Shown: positions 1 through 10,019 of the stretch, in pieces | Layout of the letters: every line of letters begins with the position of its first letter | Numbering within the stretch: the first letter of the stretch is position 1 | Assembly: GCF_008868005.1 (NCBI RefSeq) | Contig: NZ_WAAO01000001.1 | Coordinates: 310,001 to 374,000, forward strand | Direction of reading: 5' to 3' | DNA: 64,000 nucleotides | From: Microbacterium algeriense | GTDB lineage: Bacteria > Actinomycetota > Actinomycetes > Actinomycetales > Microbacteriaceae | Position numbers and translations under genes: made by a program | Notes under the pieces: generated by a model | Seen by the model: the letters and a program-made list of their open reading frames with translations, nothing else | Told to the model about the DNA's origin: nothing | Databases searched by the model: none

Positions 1-288
1 GACGCCGACATGGTTCGGCACGATGTCGGCCAGGATGCCGAGCCCTGCGGCGCGGGCGGCCGCGACGAAGCGCTCCAGGCCCTCCTCGCCGCCGCGGTCG
101 GGGTCGATGCGTCCGTGATCGACGACGTCGTAGCCGTGGTTCGAGCCGCGGACGGCCGCGAGCAGCGGGGAGAGGTACGCCCACGAGACGCCGAGTTCCG
201 CGAGGTACGCCGTGACCTCCGCTGCCGCGTCGAGCGGGAAGTCCTCGGTGATCTGCAGTCGGTAGGTGGAGAGCGGGCGGGCGGTCAC
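1..288 (-). CDS. treY: Malto-oligosyltrehalose synthase, N-terminal part (runs off left edge)
   Basis: Only the first 96 codons are present; the gene continues left of position 1. The protein begins [12 protein letters not shown] and contains the GH13 first conserved region DIVPNHVGV (Asp, Asn and His of the alpha-amylase barrel) and the segment [19 protein letters not shown]. This pattern is typical of TreY, which isomerises the terminal alpha-1,4 bond of a maltodextrin to an alpha,alpha-1,1 trehalosyl bond in the cytoplasm. The GTG start at 286-288 overlaps the glgX stop in a GTGA junction, so translation is probably coupled. Debranching by GlgX would supply linear chains to TreY, and a treZ gene is expected beyond the left edge. 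Confidence 0.93.
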   Translation of the reverse strand, partial: MTARPLSTYRLQITEDFPLDAAAEVTAYLAELGVSWAYLSPLLAAVRGSNHGYDVVDHGRIDPDRGGEEGLERFVAAARAAGLGILADIVPNHVGV

Positions 289-2459
289 GACGCCGCCTGC
301 CCGGTCTGGGCGCGGAGCGAGGCGTCGACCGAGTCGTCGGTCTCGACCGGCATTCCGTCGATCTCCTGGAGCACGAGGGTCGCCCTGCCGTCCAGCGGCA
401 CGCTCGCACCCGGCGCCAGCGGCCGTTCGTGGGCGAGCTCTCCGGTCGTGTCGACCGCGATCCGCCACTGCGCGCCGTGGCGCTCATCGGGGATGACGAG
501 GTCGACCGGTTCGTCGCCGCTGTTGAAGTAGACGAGGAAGTTCACGTCGGTGACCGGCCGCCCCCGCGAATCGTTCTCGCGGATGCCCTGCCCGTTGAGG
601 AACATCCCGATCGACCGCCCGAAGCCCGAATCCCAATCCTCCGGCGCCATCGGACCGCCGTCCGGACGCAGCCACAGCACGTCCGGGATCCTGTCGTCGT
701 CGGCATGCCCGGGGCGGCCGTCGAAGAACCGGCTGCGGCGGAACGTCGGATGCTCTCTGCGCAGACGGGAGACGGCCGCCGTGAACTCGACCAGCGGCAG
801 GTCCGCCGACTCCCAGTCGATCCAGGTGATCTCGTTGTCCTGCGCATAGCCGTTGTTGTTGCCGTGCTGCGTGCGCCCGAGCTCATCGCCGTGAGAGAGC
901 ATCGGCACGCCCTGGGACAGCAGGAGGGTGGTCAGGAAGTTGCGCTGCTGCCGCGCCCGCCGCCGGTTGATCTCGACGTCGTCGGTCGGTCCCTCCGCGC
1001 CCAGGTTGTCGGAGCGGTTGTGCGATTCGCCGTCGTTGTTGTCCTCGCCGTTGGCCTCGTTGTGCTTCTCGTTGTACGAGACGAGGTCCCGCAGGGTGAA
1101 GCCGTCGTGCGCAGTGACGAAGTTGATCGACGCGACGGGCCGGCGCCCGGAGTGCTCGTACAGGTCGGCCGAGCCGGTGAGGCGGGAGGCGAACTCGCCG
1201 AGCGCCTGCGGCTCGCCGCGCCAGAAGTCGCGCACCGTGTCACGGTACTTGCCGTTCCACTCCGACCACTGCGGCGGGAAGTTGCCCACCTGGTAGCCGC
1301 CGGGCCCGACGTCCCACGGCTCGGCGATGAGCTTCACCTGCGAGACCACCGGGTCCTGCTGCACGAGCTCGAAGAACGCGGCGAGGCGGTCGACGTCGTA
1401 GAACTCGCGCGCCAGGGTGGAGGCGAGATCGAAGCGGAAGCCGTCGACGTGCATCTCCGTCACCCAGTAGCGCAGCGAGTCCATCAGCAGCTGCAGGGCG
1501 TGCGGGTTCCCGGCGTTCAAACTGTTGCCCGTGCCGGTGTAGTCCGTGTAGTACCGCTTGTCCTCCTCCAGCCGGTAGTACGCCTCGTTGTCGATGCCGC
1601 GCATCGAGAGGGTCGGGCCGAGGTGATTGCCCTCCGCCGTGTGGTTGTACACCACGTCGAGGATGACCTCGATCCCGGCCTCGTGCAGGGTGCGGACCAT
1701 CGCGCGGAACTCCTGCACCTGCTGGCCGTGCTCTCCGGTGGCGGAGTAGGCGTTGTGCGGGGCGAAGAAGCCGAGCGTGTTGTAGCCCCAGTAGTTGGAC
1801 AGGCCCTTGTCCTGCAGGACCGAGTCGTTGACGAACTGGTGCACCGGCATGAGCTCGAGGGCGGTGATGCCGAGGCGCTGGAGGTGCTCGACGACGGCCG
1901 GGTGGGCGATGCCGGCGTAGGTGCCGCGCAGCTCCTCGGGGATGTCGGGGTGCCGCTCCGTGAGTCCCTTCACATGGGCTTCGTAGATCACGGTCTCGGC
2001 GTACGGCGTCTTGAGCGGGCGGTCGCCCGCCCACTCGAAGAACGGGTTGATGACGACGCTCTTCGCCATCGCGGCCGCGGAGTCGTCGTCGTTGCGGGAG
2101 TCCGGATCACCGAAGTCGTAGCCGAAGAGGGACTGCCCCCAGTCGATCTCGCCGGCGACGGCCTTGGCGTAGGGGTCCAGGAGCAGCTTGTTCGCGTTGA
2201 AGCGCTGTCCCTGCGTCGGGTCATAGGGACCGTGCACACGGTAGCCGTAGAGCTGTCCCGGCTGCACCGTCGGGAGGTAGCCGTGCCAGACGAAGGCGTC
2301 GACCTCGGTCAGCGGCACGCGCGTCTCGGCGCCGTTGTCATCGAAGAGGCAGAGCTCGACGCGCTCGGCACCCTCGCTGAAGAGGGCGAAGTTGGTGCCC
2401 TGACCGTCGAAGGTCGCTCCGAGCGGGTAGGCGGTTCCCGGCCAGATCTCGCCGCTCAT
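285..2459 (-). CDS. glgX: Glycogen debranching enzyme GlgX/TreX
   Basis: A 724-residue GH13 isoamylase-type protein of normal family length. It starts [19 protein letters not shown], typical of the CBM48 N-terminal domain (about 5-110), followed by the catalytic barrel. Visible catalytic motifs are [11 protein letters not shown] (about 268), nucleophile Asp344 in DGFRFDLAS, acid/base Glu380 in AEPWD, and the transition-state Asp452 in TAHDGFTL. It hydrolyses alpha-1,6 branches of glycogen or maltodextrin. Its ATG overlaps the stop of the upstream 95-residue gene (ATGA), and its stop overlaps the treY start, so the three form a tightly coupled operon on the minus strand. The order treX-treY indicates the TreXYZ route from glycogen to trehalose rather than simple glycogen breakdown. 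Confidence 0.97.
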   Translation of the reverse strand: MSGEIWPGTAYPLGATFDGQGTNFALFSEGAERVELCLFDDNGAETRVPLTEVDAFVWHGYLPTVQPGQLYGYRVHGPYDPTQGQRFNANKLLLDPYAKAVAGEIDWGQSLFGYDFGDPDSRNDDDSAAAMAKSVVINPFFEWAGDRPLKTPYAETVIYEAHVKGLTERHPDIPEELRGTYAGIAHPAVVEHLQRLGITALELMPVHQFVNDSVLQDKGLSNYWGYNTLGFFAPHNAYSATGEHGQQVQEFRAMVRTLHEAGIEVILDVVYNHTAEGNHLGPTLSMRGIDNEAYYRLEEDKRYYTDYTGTGNSLNAGNPHALQLLMDSLRYWVTEMHVDGFRFDLASTLAREFYDVDRLAAFFELVQQDPVVSQVKLIAEPWDVGPGGYQVGNFPPQWSEWNGKYRDTVRDFWRGEPQALGEFASRLTGSADLYEHSGRRPVASINFVTAHDGFTLRDLVSYNEKHNEANGEDNNDGESHNRSDNLGAEGPTDDVEINRRRARQQRNFLTTLLLSQGVPMLSHGDELGRTQHGNNNGYAQDNEITWIDWESADLPLVEFTAAVSRLRREHPTFRRSRFFDGRPGHADDDRIPDVLWLRPDGGPMAPEDWDSGFGRSIGMFLNGQGIRENDSRGRPVTDVNFLVYFNSGDEPVDLVIPDERHGAQWRIAVDTTGELAHERPLAPGASVPLDGRATLVLQEIDGMPVETDDSVDASLRAQTGQAAS

Positions 2460-2743
2460 CCGGCGAGGGCGTGGTTGCGGGAGCCGGTGGCCATGGCACT
2501 GACGATACCCACAGCGCGGTCGAAATCGTAGACCTGCGCGATTTCGACGGCACGCGGGTAGGGGTGGCCCAGGTAGCAGACGAACAGCGGCGGCACGACG
2601 TCGACGTATCCGACGGGGACGTCATGGTTCACGACGTAGCGATCGAAGCCGACGCGCTCGCAGGCGATCTCGACGGCGGGTCGTTCTGCCGTCGTCTCGG
2701 TGTGCTGCGAGGAGCCAGTGGGGATGGGGACTCGGACGTTCAT
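2456..2743 (-). CDS. Small hypothetical protein at head of the glgX-treY operon
   Basis: A 95-residue soluble protein with no family I can name. It starts MNVRVPIPTG; the middle is VGFDRYVVNHDVPVGYVDVVPPLFVCYLGHPYPRAV. An in-frame ATG lies farther upstream (2806), but a good ribosome site (tcaggagacgcc) stands directly before the ATG at 2743, so I chose that start. Its stop overlaps the glgX ATG by 4 nt, which implies translational coupling and co-expression with trehalose synthesis. No signal peptide or membrane segment is visible. A role in glycogen/trehalose metabolism is only suggested by position. Confidence 0.7.
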   Translation of the reverse strand: MNVRVPIPTGSSQHTETTAERPAVEIACERVGFDRYVVNHDVPVGYVDVVPPLFVCYLGHPYPRAVEIAQVYDFDRAVGIVSAMATGSRNHALAG

Positions 2744-2857
2744 GGCGTCTCCTGACTCGGGGGATGACCTCACGATAGGAAAGGACACCGGATCCGGAAA
2801 CGGCATTGCCAGGGCGGCGCGGAGAGGGTATGGATGCTCGTCCGCGCCGCCGTGCGA

Positions 2858-3430
2858 TCACGTCGCGGCGCGGCGGCGCTGCAGCTCCGTGACCACGACG
2901 CCGGACCCGTAGGCCACGGTCTCGACCGCGTCGAAGCGCTCCGGGCGGTACGGCCGGTCGCCGAACAGGGGGATGCCCGCGCCGAAGAGCAGCGGCTGCC
3001 GCTTGAGCACCAGGCGGTCGATCTCGTCGGCGAGGACCGCGGCGAGAGCGCCCCCTCCGCACAACCAGATCCCCGCGCCCTCCTCCTGCTTCAGGCGCCG
3101 GACGACGGAGACGGGATCCTCGGCGGTGACCTCGAGGTTCTCGGCGTCGGCGGTCCTGGTGCGGCTGAACACGATCTGCCTGAGGTGCCGATACGGGCTG
3201 TCCAGGCCGCCCACCGTGTAGGTGTTCCATCCCATCAGCACCGTGTCGAACACCTCGCGACGCTGATCGATGCCGAGAGCTTCGGCCGCGACGGTCGGGA
3301 GGGTGTCGGCGAAGCGGGCGTTGATCCCCTCCATGTGGTCGCCTTCGACGAGGAAGGCGTCGAACTCGCCGTCCGGGCCGGCGATGAAGCCGTCGAGGGT
3401 GACGGCGGCGTAGTACACGAGCTCTCGCAT
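2858..3430 (-). CDS. Dihydrofolate-reductase-fold protein (RibD C-terminal family)
   Basis: A 190-residue protein that starts MRELVYYAAVTLDGFIAGPDGEFD, the signature of stand-alone RibD C-terminal/DHFR-like reductases, and includes the NADPH-site segments GWNTYTVGG and WLCGGGALAAVLADEIDRLVL. Family members are cytoplasmic NADPH-dependent reductases, mostly of unknown substrate. It is divergent from a TetR gene with a long palindrome between them, so it is the probable TetR target. A ribosome site (ttggagaatc) precedes the ATG. It lacks the full FolA pattern, so folate reduction is unlikely. Confidence 0.92.
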   Translation of the reverse strand: MRELVYYAAVTLDGFIAGPDGEFDAFLVEGDHMEGINARFADTLPTVAAEALGIDQRREVFDTVLMGWNTYTVGGLDSPYRHLRQIVFSRTRTADAENLEVTAEDPVSVVRRLKQEEGAGIWLCGGGALAAVLADEIDRLVLKRQPLLFGAGIPLFGDRPYRPERFDAVETVAYGSGVVVTELQRRRAAT

Positions 3431-3438
3431 GATTCTCC

Positions 3439-3484
3439 AATCACTACAGCTGTCGCGGTTGACTGTACAACAGCTGTAGTGATT
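3439..3484. promoter_or_regulatory. Palindromic operator between reductase gene and tetR
   Basis: Two 15-nt arms, AATCACTACAGCTGT (3439-3453) and ACAGCTGTAGTGATT (3470-3484), are exact reverse complements separated by 16 nt. Each arm contains the self-palindrome ACAGCTGT, so the site could bind two TetR dimers. It covers the promoter space of both divergent genes. The sequence is read directly; binding by the adjacent TetR is inference. Confidence 0.7.
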
Positions 3485-3500
3485 GCGCTAGTGTCATCCC

Positions 3501-4067
3501 ATGGTCAAGAACGAGGCGCGCCGCCGGACGATCGCGGATGCCGGACTCGCGGTCCTCGCCCGCGATGGATCGCGCGGCCTGACGCATCGGGCGATCGACG
3601 CCCTCGCGGAGGTGCCGACCGGCACGACGTCGAATTACTTCCGCACGCGGGATGCGCTCATCGAGGGACTCGTCGACCGCATCGGCGAACGCCTCGCACC
3701 CCCTCCTGAGGATCTCCGCCGCCGTGCGGCCGGCACGCCCGGTCCCGCTCTCTTCGCCGACTACGTGCGCGACATCGTCCGTCGCCTCTCCGCCGACCGG
3801 GACGTGACGCTCGCCCTGTTCGAACTGCGGCTGGAGAGTGCACGGCGCCCCGAGGTGGCCGCCGTCCTCGGGGCGTGGCAGCGCGCGGGCTTCGACGCCG
3901 ACGTGGCGTTCAACAGCGCCGCGGGACTCCCGGGTGGCCGGCGAGAGATCGCCCTGTTCCACTACGCGATCGACGGCCTGCTCCTGGACCGGTTGACGAC
4001 ACCGATCGATCCGGACACGGACACTGACGCCGTGATCGACGACCTGGTGGCCGGACTCCTGCGCTGA
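3501..4067 (+). CDS. TetR family transcriptional regulator
   Basis: A 188-residue protein with an N-terminal TetR helix-turn-helix (about 8-55: RRTIADAGLAVLARDG, then TGTTSNYFRTRDALIEGLVDRI) and a ligand-binding all-alpha C-terminal domain. It is divergent from the DHFR-fold reductase gene, 70 nt away, across a 46-bp palindromic operator, which predicts autorepression and repression of the reductase. There is no ribosome site; instead TAGTGT (3489-3494) lies 6 nt before the ATG, so the mRNA is probably leaderless. The ligand cannot be guessed. Confidence 0.93.
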   Translation: MVKNEARRRTIADAGLAVLARDGSRGLTHRAIDALAEVPTGTTSNYFRTRDALIEGLVDRIGERLAPPPEDLRRRAAGTPGPALFADYVRDIVRRLSADRDVTLALFELRLESARRPEVAAVLGAWQRAGFDADVAFNSAAGLPGGRREIALFHYAIDGLLLDRLTTPIDPDTDTDAVIDDLVAGLLR

Positions 4068-4156
4068 CGCGTCCGTGCTCGGGAGAACGCTGTTCCCCCG
4101 GCGGCGGCGTGCTCGTACACTGAGGGCACGCTCCACCGCTGATGATCGGAGAACGC

Positions 4157-5488
4157 GTGTCCGGGTCCTGGCGCGATTCCCGGGAGGCCCTGCCGACGGC
4201 CTCGCGACTGCTGGTCGAGCGTGCGCACGAGGAGCTGATCGCCGGCAATCTCGACGACCGCCGGCTGCAGCAGGTGCGGCCGCTCGTGCGCGCCTCGTGG
4301 GAGCGGTCCTGGCGCGGGCGGGTCGGGCCGGAGGGGCTGCCTCCGCTCGACCTGCACACCGCGGAGCTGGAGGCATACCGCCTCGCGCATCCGCTCGCCT
4401 CGGCCATGGACATGATCCGCGCGCTGCTCCTGCCCGGCGCCTCCGAGGACGCCGGAGTGATCATCGCGGTCGGCGACCAGGCCGGACGCCTGCTGTGGAT
4501 CGAAGGGGACAGTCAGCTGCGCTCCCTGACCGATGGCATGGGCTTCGTGGCGGGAGCCAACTGGTCGGAGGAGGCGGTCGGCACGAGTGCGCCGGGGACG
4601 GCGTTGGCACTCGGGGAGTCGGTGCAGATCCGCGGCGCCGAGCACTACAACCGTCTCGTGCACCCGTGGTCGTGCTCGGCGGCGCCCGTGCGTGATCCGG
4701 AGACCCAGCGTGTCCTCGGGGTCATCGACATCACCGGCGGCACCGAGGTCGTCAGTCCCCAGGCGCGCCTGCTCATCGATGCGACCGCGCGGGCGGTGGA
4801 GTCGGAGCTGCTGGTGGCGCGGCTCCGCGCACGCGCCGAGGCGCCGCGCAGCGACCCCGCACCCGGACGGACGCGGACCACGCCGACGGCGAGGGCGCGA
4901 CTGCACGTGCTCGGACGCGACCGCGCACGGCTGGAGACCGAATCCGCGCACGGCGAGTCCGTCATCGAGCTCAGCGCGCGGCACGCGGCGATCCTGCTCA
5001 TGCTCGCGGTGCACCGCCAGGGCCTGTCGGCCGAGCGGCTGTGCGAGCTGGTCTACGGACCCGGTGTGTCGCCGGACACGCTGCGCCCCGAGATGGTGCG
5101 GCTGCGCAAGGTGCTCGAGCGCACGACGCCCGACCTGGTGCCCGAATCCCGTCCCTACCGACTGCCCCTCCCGCTGGAGACCGACGCACACGACCTGCTG
5201 TCGCTGCTCGACCGCGGGGCCCATCGGGTCGCGCTCACCGCCTACCGCGGGCCGGTGCTGCCCGAGTCGGCCTCACCCGGAGTGGAGGAGTTCCGCGAGT
5301 CGGTGCGCGCCGCGCTGCGCGAGGTGATGCTGTCGGAGGCCAGCCTCGATGTTCTCCTCGCCTATGCGGACATCCCGGAGGGCCAGGGCGATGTCGAAGC
5401 ACTGCGGCTCGCCCTCGAGATGCTCCCCGCACGGTCGCCGAAGCGCGCGGGGCTGGTCGCCCGGATCGAGCGTCTGGAGAGCGAGTGA
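4157..5488 (+). CDS. GAF-domain regulator with C-terminal winged-helix domain
   Basis: A protein of 443 residues. The N-terminal region (about 20-210) resembles the AcoR-type sensory part: GVIIAVGDQAGRLLWIEGD followed by ANWSEEAVGTSAPGTAL. The C-terminal half (from about 255) has a winged-helix region, ELSARHAAILLMLAVHRQ then DTLRPEMVRLRKVL, and an alpha-helical tail. No AAA+ sigma-54 domain is present. An ATG at 4142 is in frame, but the GTG at 4157 has a ribosome site (cggagaacgc) and is preferred. It lies directly upstream of epoxide hydrolase, aldehyde dehydrogenase and DUF779 genes, so it probably senses a substrate of that pathway and binds the repeats at 6659-6700. DNA binding by the C-terminal domain is inferred from sequence resemblance to response-regulator wings. 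Confidence 0.88.
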   Translation: MSGSWRDSREALPTASRLLVERAHEELIAGNLDDRRLQQVRPLVRASWERSWRGRVGPEGLPPLDLHTAELEAYRLAHPLASAMDMIRALLLPGASEDAGVIIAVGDQAGRLLWIEGDSQLRSLTDGMGFVAGANWSEEAVGTSAPGTALALGESVQIRGAEHYNRLVHPWSCSAAPVRDPETQRVLGVIDITGGTEVVSPQARLLIDATARAVESELLVARLRARAEAPRSDPAPGRTRTTPTARARLHVLGRDRARLETESAHGESVIELSARHAAILLMLAVHRQGLSAERLCELVYGPGVSPDTLRPEMVRLRKVLERTTPDLVPESRPYRLPLPLETDAHDLLSLLDRGAHRVALTAYRGPVLPESASPGVEEFRESVRAALREVMLSEASLDVLLAYADIPEGQGDVEALRLALEMLPARSPKRAGLVARIERLESE

Positions 5489-5541
5489 GCCTGGCGCCGT
5501 CTCGAGGAGGCCGTGTCGGAGGGGGCGGGTAGCGTCCTGGC

Positions 5542-6654
5542 ATGACCGAGATCCGTCCGTTCCGGCTCCACGTCCCCGACAGCGTCCTCGCCGACCTGCG
5601 CGACCGTCTGCGACGGGCGAGGATCCTCGACGACTCGCCGCGCCGCATGCCCTCCGGCATGAATGCGGTCTGGCTGCGTGCGCTCGTCGGCACATGGGCG
5701 GAGTGGGACTGGCGGGCGCGCGAGGAATGGCTGGCGCAGTTCCCGCAGTTCCTCGCCGATGTCGACGGCACCGACATCCATTTCGCCCACCTGCGCTCGC
5801 GGCGGGCCGATGCGCCGGCGCTGCTGATCATGCACGGCTGGCCGCACACGTTCGCGCTGCAGCTCGACGCCGCAGCGCTCCTCACCGACTTCCATGTCGT
5901 CGTGGCCAGCCTGCCCGGGTTCGCGTTCTCCGCCCCGTACGCCGACGGTCCGGCCGACGAGCGACGATTCGCGGCGACGATGCACCGGCTGATGACAGAC
6001 GTGCTCGGCTACGTGTCGTACCTCACGTACGGCGAAGATGTCTCGGCCAACGTGAGCGACCTCATCGCCGGAACCCATCCCGAGCAGGTCGCCGGCATCG
6101 TCGCCACCCACGCACATTTCGGCACGCCCGAGGAGCGGGCGGCAAGCGACGATCCCGAGGTGCGCGCGTTCTTCGCGCGTCTCGACGCCGAGCACGGACC
6201 GAACGGCTCCTACGGCCATGTGCAGTGGGCGCGTCCCGACACGCTGGCCGTCGCTCTCAACGACTCGCCGGCCGGACTCCTCGCCTGGATCGCCGAGAAG
6301 CTCTCGGAATGGGCCGACACGGCAGGCGACGATCCGGCGGCCGTGGAAGCCGTGATCTCCCGCGAGCGCATCCTGACCGAGGCGATGATCTACTGGGTCA
6401 CGCAGAGCATCGCATCGTCCTTCCGCCCGTACTACGAGGGCGCGGACACCCCGGACGCCATGCCCGCCGTCACGGTGCCGGCAGCGGTCTTCGTGCAGCG
6501 GCATGAGCACGATTACCCGGAGGTGCTGGCGCGCGGCTTCTACCGCGACCTCCGGGTCTTCGAGCGGCTCGAGCAGGGCGGGCACTTCACGATCGCCGAG
6601 GTGCCGGAGGCGATGGCCGAGCGCATCCGCGCCTTCGCGGCGTCGCTCGCCTGA
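5542..6654 (+). CDS. Epoxide hydrolase (alpha/beta hydrolase with EHN domain)
   Basis: A 370-residue protein. It begins [23 protein letters not shown], the N-terminal epoxide-hydrolase (EHN) domain, followed by the alpha/beta hydrolase fold with the oxyanion motif MHGWPHT (about 98) and the nucleophile elbow TYGEDVSAN, where Asp166 is the likely nucleophile. The catalytic His is near 348 in [11 protein letters not shown]. It would open epoxides to diols in the cytoplasm. The elbow reads GEDVSA where GGDWG is usual, so substrate range may differ. TAGCGT at 5530-5535 ends 6 nt before the ATG, suggesting a leaderless transcript independent of the upstream regulator gene. The neighbouring dehydrogenase could act on downstream aldehydes. 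Confidence 0.92.
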   Translation: MTEIRPFRLHVPDSVLADLRDRLRRARILDDSPRRMPSGMNAVWLRALVGTWAEWDWRAREEWLAQFPQFLADVDGTDIHFAHLRSRRADAPALLIMHGWPHTFALQLDAAALLTDFHVVVASLPGFAFSAPYADGPADERRFAATMHRLMTDVLGYVSYLTYGEDVSANVSDLIAGTHPEQVAGIVATHAHFGTPEERAASDDPEVRAFFARLDAEHGPNGSYGHVQWARPDTLAVALNDSPAGLLAWIAEKLSEWADTAGDDPAAVEAVISRERILTEAMIYWVTQSIASSFRPYYEGADTPDAMPAVTVPAAVFVQRHEHDYPEVLARGFYRDLRVFERLEQGGHFTIAEVPEAMAERIRAFAASLA

Positions 6655-6658
6655 GGCC

Positions 6659-6700
6659 CGCAACTTCTCGCAACGTTGCGCATCGGGGTGCAACGTCGCG
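6659..6700 (+). promoter_or_regulatory. Triple CGCAAC repeat upstream of aldehyde dehydrogenase
   Basis: Three related 12-mers occur: CGCAACTTCTCG (6659-6670), the perfect palindrome CGCAACGTTGCG (6669-6680) and TGCAACGTCGCG (6689-6700). They sit 64-105 nt before the ATG of the dehydrogenase. This looks like a multi-site operator or activator region, and the GAF regulator at 4157 is the obvious candidate binder (inference). Confidence 0.55.
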
Positions 6701-6763
6701 CGACCTACTTTCGAGGGAACGCCGCGGCATCGAGGCTGCGGCGCACCCGTCGAAGGAGACCCC

Positions 6764-8314
<1,551 letters not shown>

Positions 8315-8386
8315 AAACCCGCCCGGGTGTCGAGCGAGCAGGCCGCGGTCTCTCGCCCGACGCCCGGGCGCTCCGGAAGGGATGTC

Positions 8387-8776
8387 ATGGCCGAGACGAC
8401 CACACCCACCCGCGTCGCCGTGACGGACGCCGCGGCCGCGCTCGTCCGCGAGCTGACGGCGCAGCACGGTCCGCTCATGTTCCATCAGTCGGGCGGCTGC
8501 TGCGACGGCTCCGCGCCCATGTGCTATCCGGTCGGGATGTTCCTCACCGGCGCGGGAGACGTCCTCCTCGGAGCTCTCGACGTGGGGCTCGACGAGCCCG
8601 TTGAGGTGTTCATGTCGGTGTCGCAGTTCGAGTACTGGAAGTACACGCACCTCACGATCGACGTCGTGCCGGGGCGCGGGGCGGGGTTCAGCGTCGAGGG
8701 TCCGACGGGGATGCGGTTCCTCATCCGGTCGCGAATGCTCGGGGAGGACGAGCTGGCGGCTCTCGGCGACCGGTGA
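8387..8776 (+). CDS. DUF779 protein
   Basis: A 129-residue protein matching DUF779: the hallmark GPLMFHQSGGCCDGSAPMC with a vicinal CC and a third Cys, then FMSVSQFEYWKYTHLTIDVVPGRGAGFSVEGP. Members sit next to ExaC-type aldehyde dehydrogenases; their biochemical role is not established, although the conserved cysteines suggest metal or thiol chemistry. The ATG at 8387 follows a purine-rich site (ccggaaggga). A frame extension to 8327 is possible but lacks family-like sequence. Confidence 0.92.
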   Translation: MAETTTPTRVAVTDAAAALVRELTAQHGPLMFHQSGGCCDGSAPMCYPVGMFLTGAGDVLLGALDVGLDEPVEVFMSVSQFEYWKYTHLTIDVVPGRGAGFSVEGPTGMRFLIRSRMLGEDELAALGDR

Positions 8777-8799
8777 GACGGCGGTGCTAGCTTTTTCTC

Positions 8800-9198
8800 G
8801 TGCCGCACACCCCGTCCGTTCTCTTCGTCTGCGTCCACAATGCCGGCCGCTCGCAGATGGCCGCCGGCTTCCTCCGCGAGATCGCGGGTGATCGCATCGA
8901 GGTCCGCTCCGCCGGATCGATGCCCGCCGAGCAGATCAACCCCGTCGCCGTGGCGGCGATGGGGGAGGTGGGCATCGACATCACGGCCGAGCAGCCGAAG
9001 GTGCTCACGACCGAGGCCGTGCAGGCGTCGGACGTCGTCATCACGATGGGCTGCGGCGACGCCTGCCCGTTCTTCCCCGGCAAACGCTACGAGGACTGGG
9101 AGCTGGATGACCCGGCCGGTCAGGGGCTCGAGGCCGTCCGCCCGATCCGCGACGACATCCGCCGCCGCATCGAGACCCTCGTCTCCGAAATCCTCTAG
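8800..9198 (+). CDS. Low-molecular-weight phosphatase-fold arsenate reductase-like protein
   Basis: A 132-residue protein with the LMW phosphatase P-loop LFVCVHNAGRSQMA (nucleophile Cys11, Arg17) and the acid-loop Asp in DWELDDPAG. The segment ITMGCGDACPFFPGKRYEDW carries Cys85 and Cys89, as in thioredoxin/mycothiol-linked arsenate reductases (ArsC). It probably reduces arsenate to arsenite through thiol exchange. There is no ars transporter or ArsR gene nearby, so it is a stand-alone copy. The GTG start at 8800 is preceded by TAGCTT (8788-8793) with 6 nt between, indicating leaderless expression. A tyrosine-phosphatase activity cannot be excluded. Confidence 0.88.
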   Translation: MPHTPSVLFVCVHNAGRSQMAAGFLREIAGDRIEVRSAGSMPAEQINPVAVAAMGEVGIDITAEQPKVLTTEAVQASDVVITMGCGDACPFFPGKRYEDWELDDPAGQGLEAVRPIRDDIRRRIETLVSEIL

Positions 9199-9202
9199 TT
9201 GC

Positions 9203-9223
9203 TGTACGGCAGGCCGCCGTACA
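9203..9223 (+). promoter_or_regulatory. Toxin-antitoxin operator/promoter
   Basis: TGTACGGC (9203-9210) and GCCGTACA (9216-9223) form perfect 8-bp arms with a 5-nt spacer. The right arm overlaps a -10 box TACACT (9220-9225) located 7 nt before the antitoxin ATG. Occupancy of the palindrome would therefore block the promoter, the usual autoregulation of type II modules. Binding is inferred. Confidence 0.65.
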
Positions 9224-9232
9224 CTGGAGGAC

Positions 9233-9511
9233 ATGACGACCTCCACTGCCAAGAGCGCGCGCCTGGATTTCCGCGTCACCGCCGAGCAGAAGGCGACGAT
9301 CGAAGAAGCCGCGGCGATCGAAGGACGTTCGCTCACCGACTTCTCCGCCTCGACGCTCGTGGAGCGTGCGCAGGAAGTCATCCAGCGCGATCGCCGACTG
9401 CGGGTCGATGCCCTCCGATTCGATGCCTTCGTCGAGGTCATGGATCGACCGCCGCGCAGTGTCGCGGAGCTGCGCGACCTGCTGACCCGCGAGACAGTCT
9501 TCGTTGACTGA
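9233..9511 (+). CDS. DUF1778 (TacA-like) antitoxin
   Basis: A 92-residue protein. The N-terminal ribbon-helix-helix region RLDFRVTAEQKATIEEAAAI continues into EGRSLTDFSASTLVERAQEV, typical of DUF1778/TacA antitoxins; the C-terminal tail (ppRSVAELRDLLTRETV) would wrap the toxin. It is followed by a GNAT toxin whose start overlaps by 8 nt. The promoter is an inverted repeat with a -10 box adjacent to the start, consistent with leaderless, autoregulated expression. The GGAGG before the ATG is only 2 nt away and may not act as a ribosome site. Confidence 0.88.
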   Translation: MTTSTAKSARLDFRVTAEQKATIEEAAAIEGRSLTDFSASTLVERAQEVIQRDRRLRVDALRFDAFVEVMDRPPRSVAELRDLLTRETVFVD

Positions 9512-10007
9512 GTTCCTCACGCCGCGTCCGCTTTCGGTGGGTGATCGACTCTCCGAGTTCCGCTGCGGCGAGGAGAGTCTGGACCTCTGGCTGCGGGGGC
9601 GCGCACGGCGGAACGAGCGGACCGGCGCCTCGAGGACGATGGTCTCGGTGACGCGGGAGGGGAGGGTCGCCGGCTACTACTGCCTCTCTTCGAGTGCGGT
9701 GGACCGGGACGACGGGCCGCCTCCACTCACCGGCGGGATGCCGGCCTCCGTCCCGATCGTCCTGCTCGGCCGGCTCGCCGTCGACCAGGAGTTCGCGGGC
9801 CGGGGCCTCGGCGTCTCCCTGCTGCAGCATGCGACAGTGCGTGCGCTCGAGGCGGCAGACGCCCTCGGTGTGCGGGCCATCCTCGTCCACGCGATCAACG
9901 ACGACGTCGTGGCGTTCTACGCACGCTTCGGCTTCACGGTCTTCCCGGACGCCCGCCGCACGCTGTATCTGCTGACGAAGGATGCCCGCGCGACGCTGAC
10001 CCGGTAG
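9504..10007 (+). CDS. GNAT toxin (TacT-like tRNA acetyltransferase)
   Basis: A 167-residue GNAT protein. The acetyl-CoA loop is in RLAVDQEFAGRGLGVSLL and the conserved Tyr lies in VVAFYARFGFTVFP near the C terminus, as in TacT/AtaT toxins that acetylate the amino group of aminoacyl-tRNA and stop translation. The N-terminal FRCGEESLDLWLRGRARRNE is also the standard toxin opening. The TTG start at 9504 lies inside the antitoxin gene (8-nt overlap), giving tight coupling and low toxin yield. The module looks complete. Confidence 0.88.
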   Translation: MTEFLTPRPLSVGDRLSEFRCGEESLDLWLRGRARRNERTGASRTMVSVTREGRVAGYYCLSSSAVDRDDGPPPLTGGMPASVPIVLLGRLAVDQEFAGRGLGVSLLQHATVRALEAADALGVRAILVHAINDDVVAFYARFGFTVFPDARRTLYLLTKDARATLTR

Positions 10008-10019
10008 GCGACCTCGTCT

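Noticed and set aside
429..2531. Open frame of about 700 codons on the plus strand opposite glgX
   Set aside because: It is an antisense shadow of a well-supported gene; its translation is Val/Arg/Asp-rich without domains, as expected from the GC bias.
2858..3430. Trimethoprim-resistance dihydrofolate reductase
   Set aside because: The sequence belongs to the RibD C-terminal-like branch and lacks the FolA pattern.
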